A stretch of DNA of 64,000 bases from Pseudomonadota bacterium. GTDB lineage: Bacteria; Pseudomonadota; Gammaproteobacteria; Burkholderiales; Burkholderiaceae_C. Shown here in pieces: positions 63,057 through 64,000 of the stretch (positions within the stretch are counted from its first letter, which is position 1; the number at the start of each line of letters is the position of its first letter). A model generated the notes under the pieces. The model saw nothing but the letters and a program-made list of their open reading frames with translations. It did not search any database and was not told the DNA's origin. The stretch lies in assembly GCA_030535425.1 (NCBI GenBank), contig JAUNHQ010000003.1:47669-111668 (forward strand), in the 5' to 3' direction. The position numbers and the translations under genes were made by a program.

Positions 63057-63455
63057 ATGGCATCATTTACATATACAGTTTGGTCAAATTCACCACCAAC
63101 ACATATAATGCAAAAACTTCAAAAAGTTTTTGAAAAAATAAATTACTCACTGAGAAACCCCGCTTCAGAAAAGATTCATTGTTGGTTGCCAAATGAAAAT
63201 CAAATTGACGCTTCAGAGCTTCATAATTTTTTAGAGCACTTACCTTTTGGAGTGCAATGGTGGAGGGGGAATGATGATATCTATGTTTCCATTGAAAATG
63301 AATTTATAGTTGGCGGGTATACTTGCCGTATAACGCTTGTCGGTCTGACGCGCCAAGAGCAGGCAGAACTTGCAAAGTTATTAATCGAAAATATAACACC
63401 GGAAAAGAATCAATTTCCGGATGATTTTTTTGTTTTTGGTTTAAGTGCTCAATAA
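63057..63455 (+). CDS. Candidate immunity protein
   Basis: A 132-residue AT-rich gene starting 8 bp after the toxin stop. It has no signal peptide or membrane segment, is rich in aromatic and acidic residues (LEHLPFGVQWWRGNDDIYVS, FPDDFFVFGL) and has no family I recognise. Size, position, strand and atypical composition are those of polymorphic-toxin immunity genes. No Shine-Dalgarno sequence is clear; translation may be coupled to the toxin gene. Confidence 0.65.
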   Translation: MASFTYTVWSNSPPTHIMQKLQKVFEKINYSLRNPASEKIHCWLPNENQIDASELHNFLEHLPFGVQWWRGNDDIYVSIENEFIVGGYTCRITLVGLTRQEQAELAKLLIENITPEKNQFPDDFFVFGLSAQ

Positions 63456-63856
63456 CATTTAACACATGTAGGAGAAAATTCTTAGACAGCAATTCGCTCA
63501 AGTTCTCGCCGACAGCAATTATCAGGGCAAGATAAAATTCTTCTATTCGCTTCCGCAAGGAAATAATACAAAATCATTGCTCTCAAGCACACCAGGCTCG
63601 CCCCACATGCATCGCTCACGTCACGATCGGCCCAAGCGGCACGGCAGATAGCCTGAGTTTGCCTGTTGTAATTTACTTGGTTATAATATTGTTTCAGTCT
63701 ATTGCAGCGACCATGACGTGCGAGCCGGCACTGGCGACCATATATATTGGAAGTAACGCTCATGCACTGCGATGAGCTGCGACTTTGTTCCTGAGCCTTT
63801 AGAAGGTGAGGATTTTTTACGTCACAGCACATGGACATAAAGAAAAGGGAGTTTCA
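63456..63856. other. AT-rich gene-free stretch with possible remnants
   Basis: About 400 bp with no confident gene. On the plus strand a stop at 63469 is followed by an open run reading EKILRQQFAQVLADSNYQGK and IKFFYSLPQGNN to a stop near 63650, without a usable start: a possible broken gene or orphan module. The minus strand has a 118-codon frame (63482-63838) unlike any family I know. The promoter of the next gene must be near 63800-63850. Confidence 0.4.
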
Positions 63857-64000
63857 ATGAAGAATAAGACGGCTCATTTGGCACCGCTGTTTCTGGTCAC
63901 GGCATTGCTGGCGGCGTGTGGAGGCGATGGTGCCGCTGAGGCAGTGGCGGACAGCGGCGGAAGCGATGGAGCTGCCGCGCCCGTGGCGGGCGTACCAGCG
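63857..64000 (+). CDS. Lipoprotein N-terminus, partial
   Basis: An ATG after AAAAGGGAG opens MKNKTAHLAPLFLVTALLAAC, a lipoprotein signal with lipobox LLAAC, followed by a Gly/Ala/Asp/Ser-rich linker that runs off the right edge. Base composition returns to GC-rich within the linker. The mature domain lies outside the window, so function cannot be assigned. Confidence 0.75.
   Translation, partial: MKNKTAHLAPLFLVTALLAACGGDGAAEAVADSGGSDGAAAPVAGVPA

Overview
The window looks like chromosomal DNA of a Comamonadaceae-type betaproteobacterium (order Burkholderiales). The evidence is a high-GC, codon-biased gene set: metX-metW, recA-recX, argC, sucCD, purC, a class II aldolase fba, the nine-gene atp operon, D-amino-acid aminotransferase-ybeD-lipB-lipA, an EIIA-HPr-EI operon, recQ and bactofilin. 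It also carries at least fifteen copies of a short dispersed repeat with an AAAAAGGC end, a GCGC core and an AGCTAT(T)/AATAGC AT-rich end. No tRNA, rRNA or CRISPR array was seen.

Layout. 1-7.5 kb: the start of tsaB (runs off the left edge), dacB, metW/metX with a terminator-like leader hairpin, a DUF3079 protein, and a very long gene fusing 2,4-dienoyl-CoA reductase to a crotonase that most resembles delta3,5-delta2,4-dienoyl-CoA isomerase. 7.5-16.6 kb: a PadR regulator with two matching palindromes in its divergent promoter, a MarR regulator, recA-recX, argC, sucCD, a PP2C phosphatase with an FHA partner, and purC. 16.9-22.7 kb: fba, two PepSY proteins, a two-component system interrupted by a repeat, and a PAP2 phosphatase. 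22.7-23.8 kb: an intact IS1595-family element with an 8-bp target duplication, inserted in the end of a repeat. 23.8-28.2 kb: an M20 peptidase, a MerR-thioesterase pair, then an accessory patch (an AT-rich gene flanked by inverted repeats, an IS5-like remnant and unassigned DNA) and sodC. 28.4-36.6 kb: a cyclic-nucleotide-binding protein and atpIBEFHAGDC on the minus strand. 36.7-44.1 kb: D-amino-acid aminotransferase, ybeD, a lipoprotein, lipB, lipA and a SWIM/SNF2 helicase. 44.2-50 kb: ptsI-ptsH-EIIA, an MFS transporter, a lipoprotein and a DUF4432 epimerase-like protein. 50-59.6 kb: an ABC permease and binding protein without an ATPase, recQ, bactofilin, a lipoprotein, a GMC oxidoreductase, a YheT-type hydrolase and glcF. 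59.6-64 kb: a 1058-residue multidomain polymorphic-toxin candidate with a LysM domain and an AT-richer C-terminal tip, a small AT-rich candidate immunity gene 8 bp downstream, and the start of a lipoprotein gene at the right edge.

Most of the window is core metabolism. The parts most worth following up are the toxin/immunity locus, the bifunctional dienoyl-CoA gene, and the dispersed repeat family, which has entered three coding regions (metX, the MFS transporter, the GMC oxidoreductase). All calls come from reading the sequence; no database search was run.
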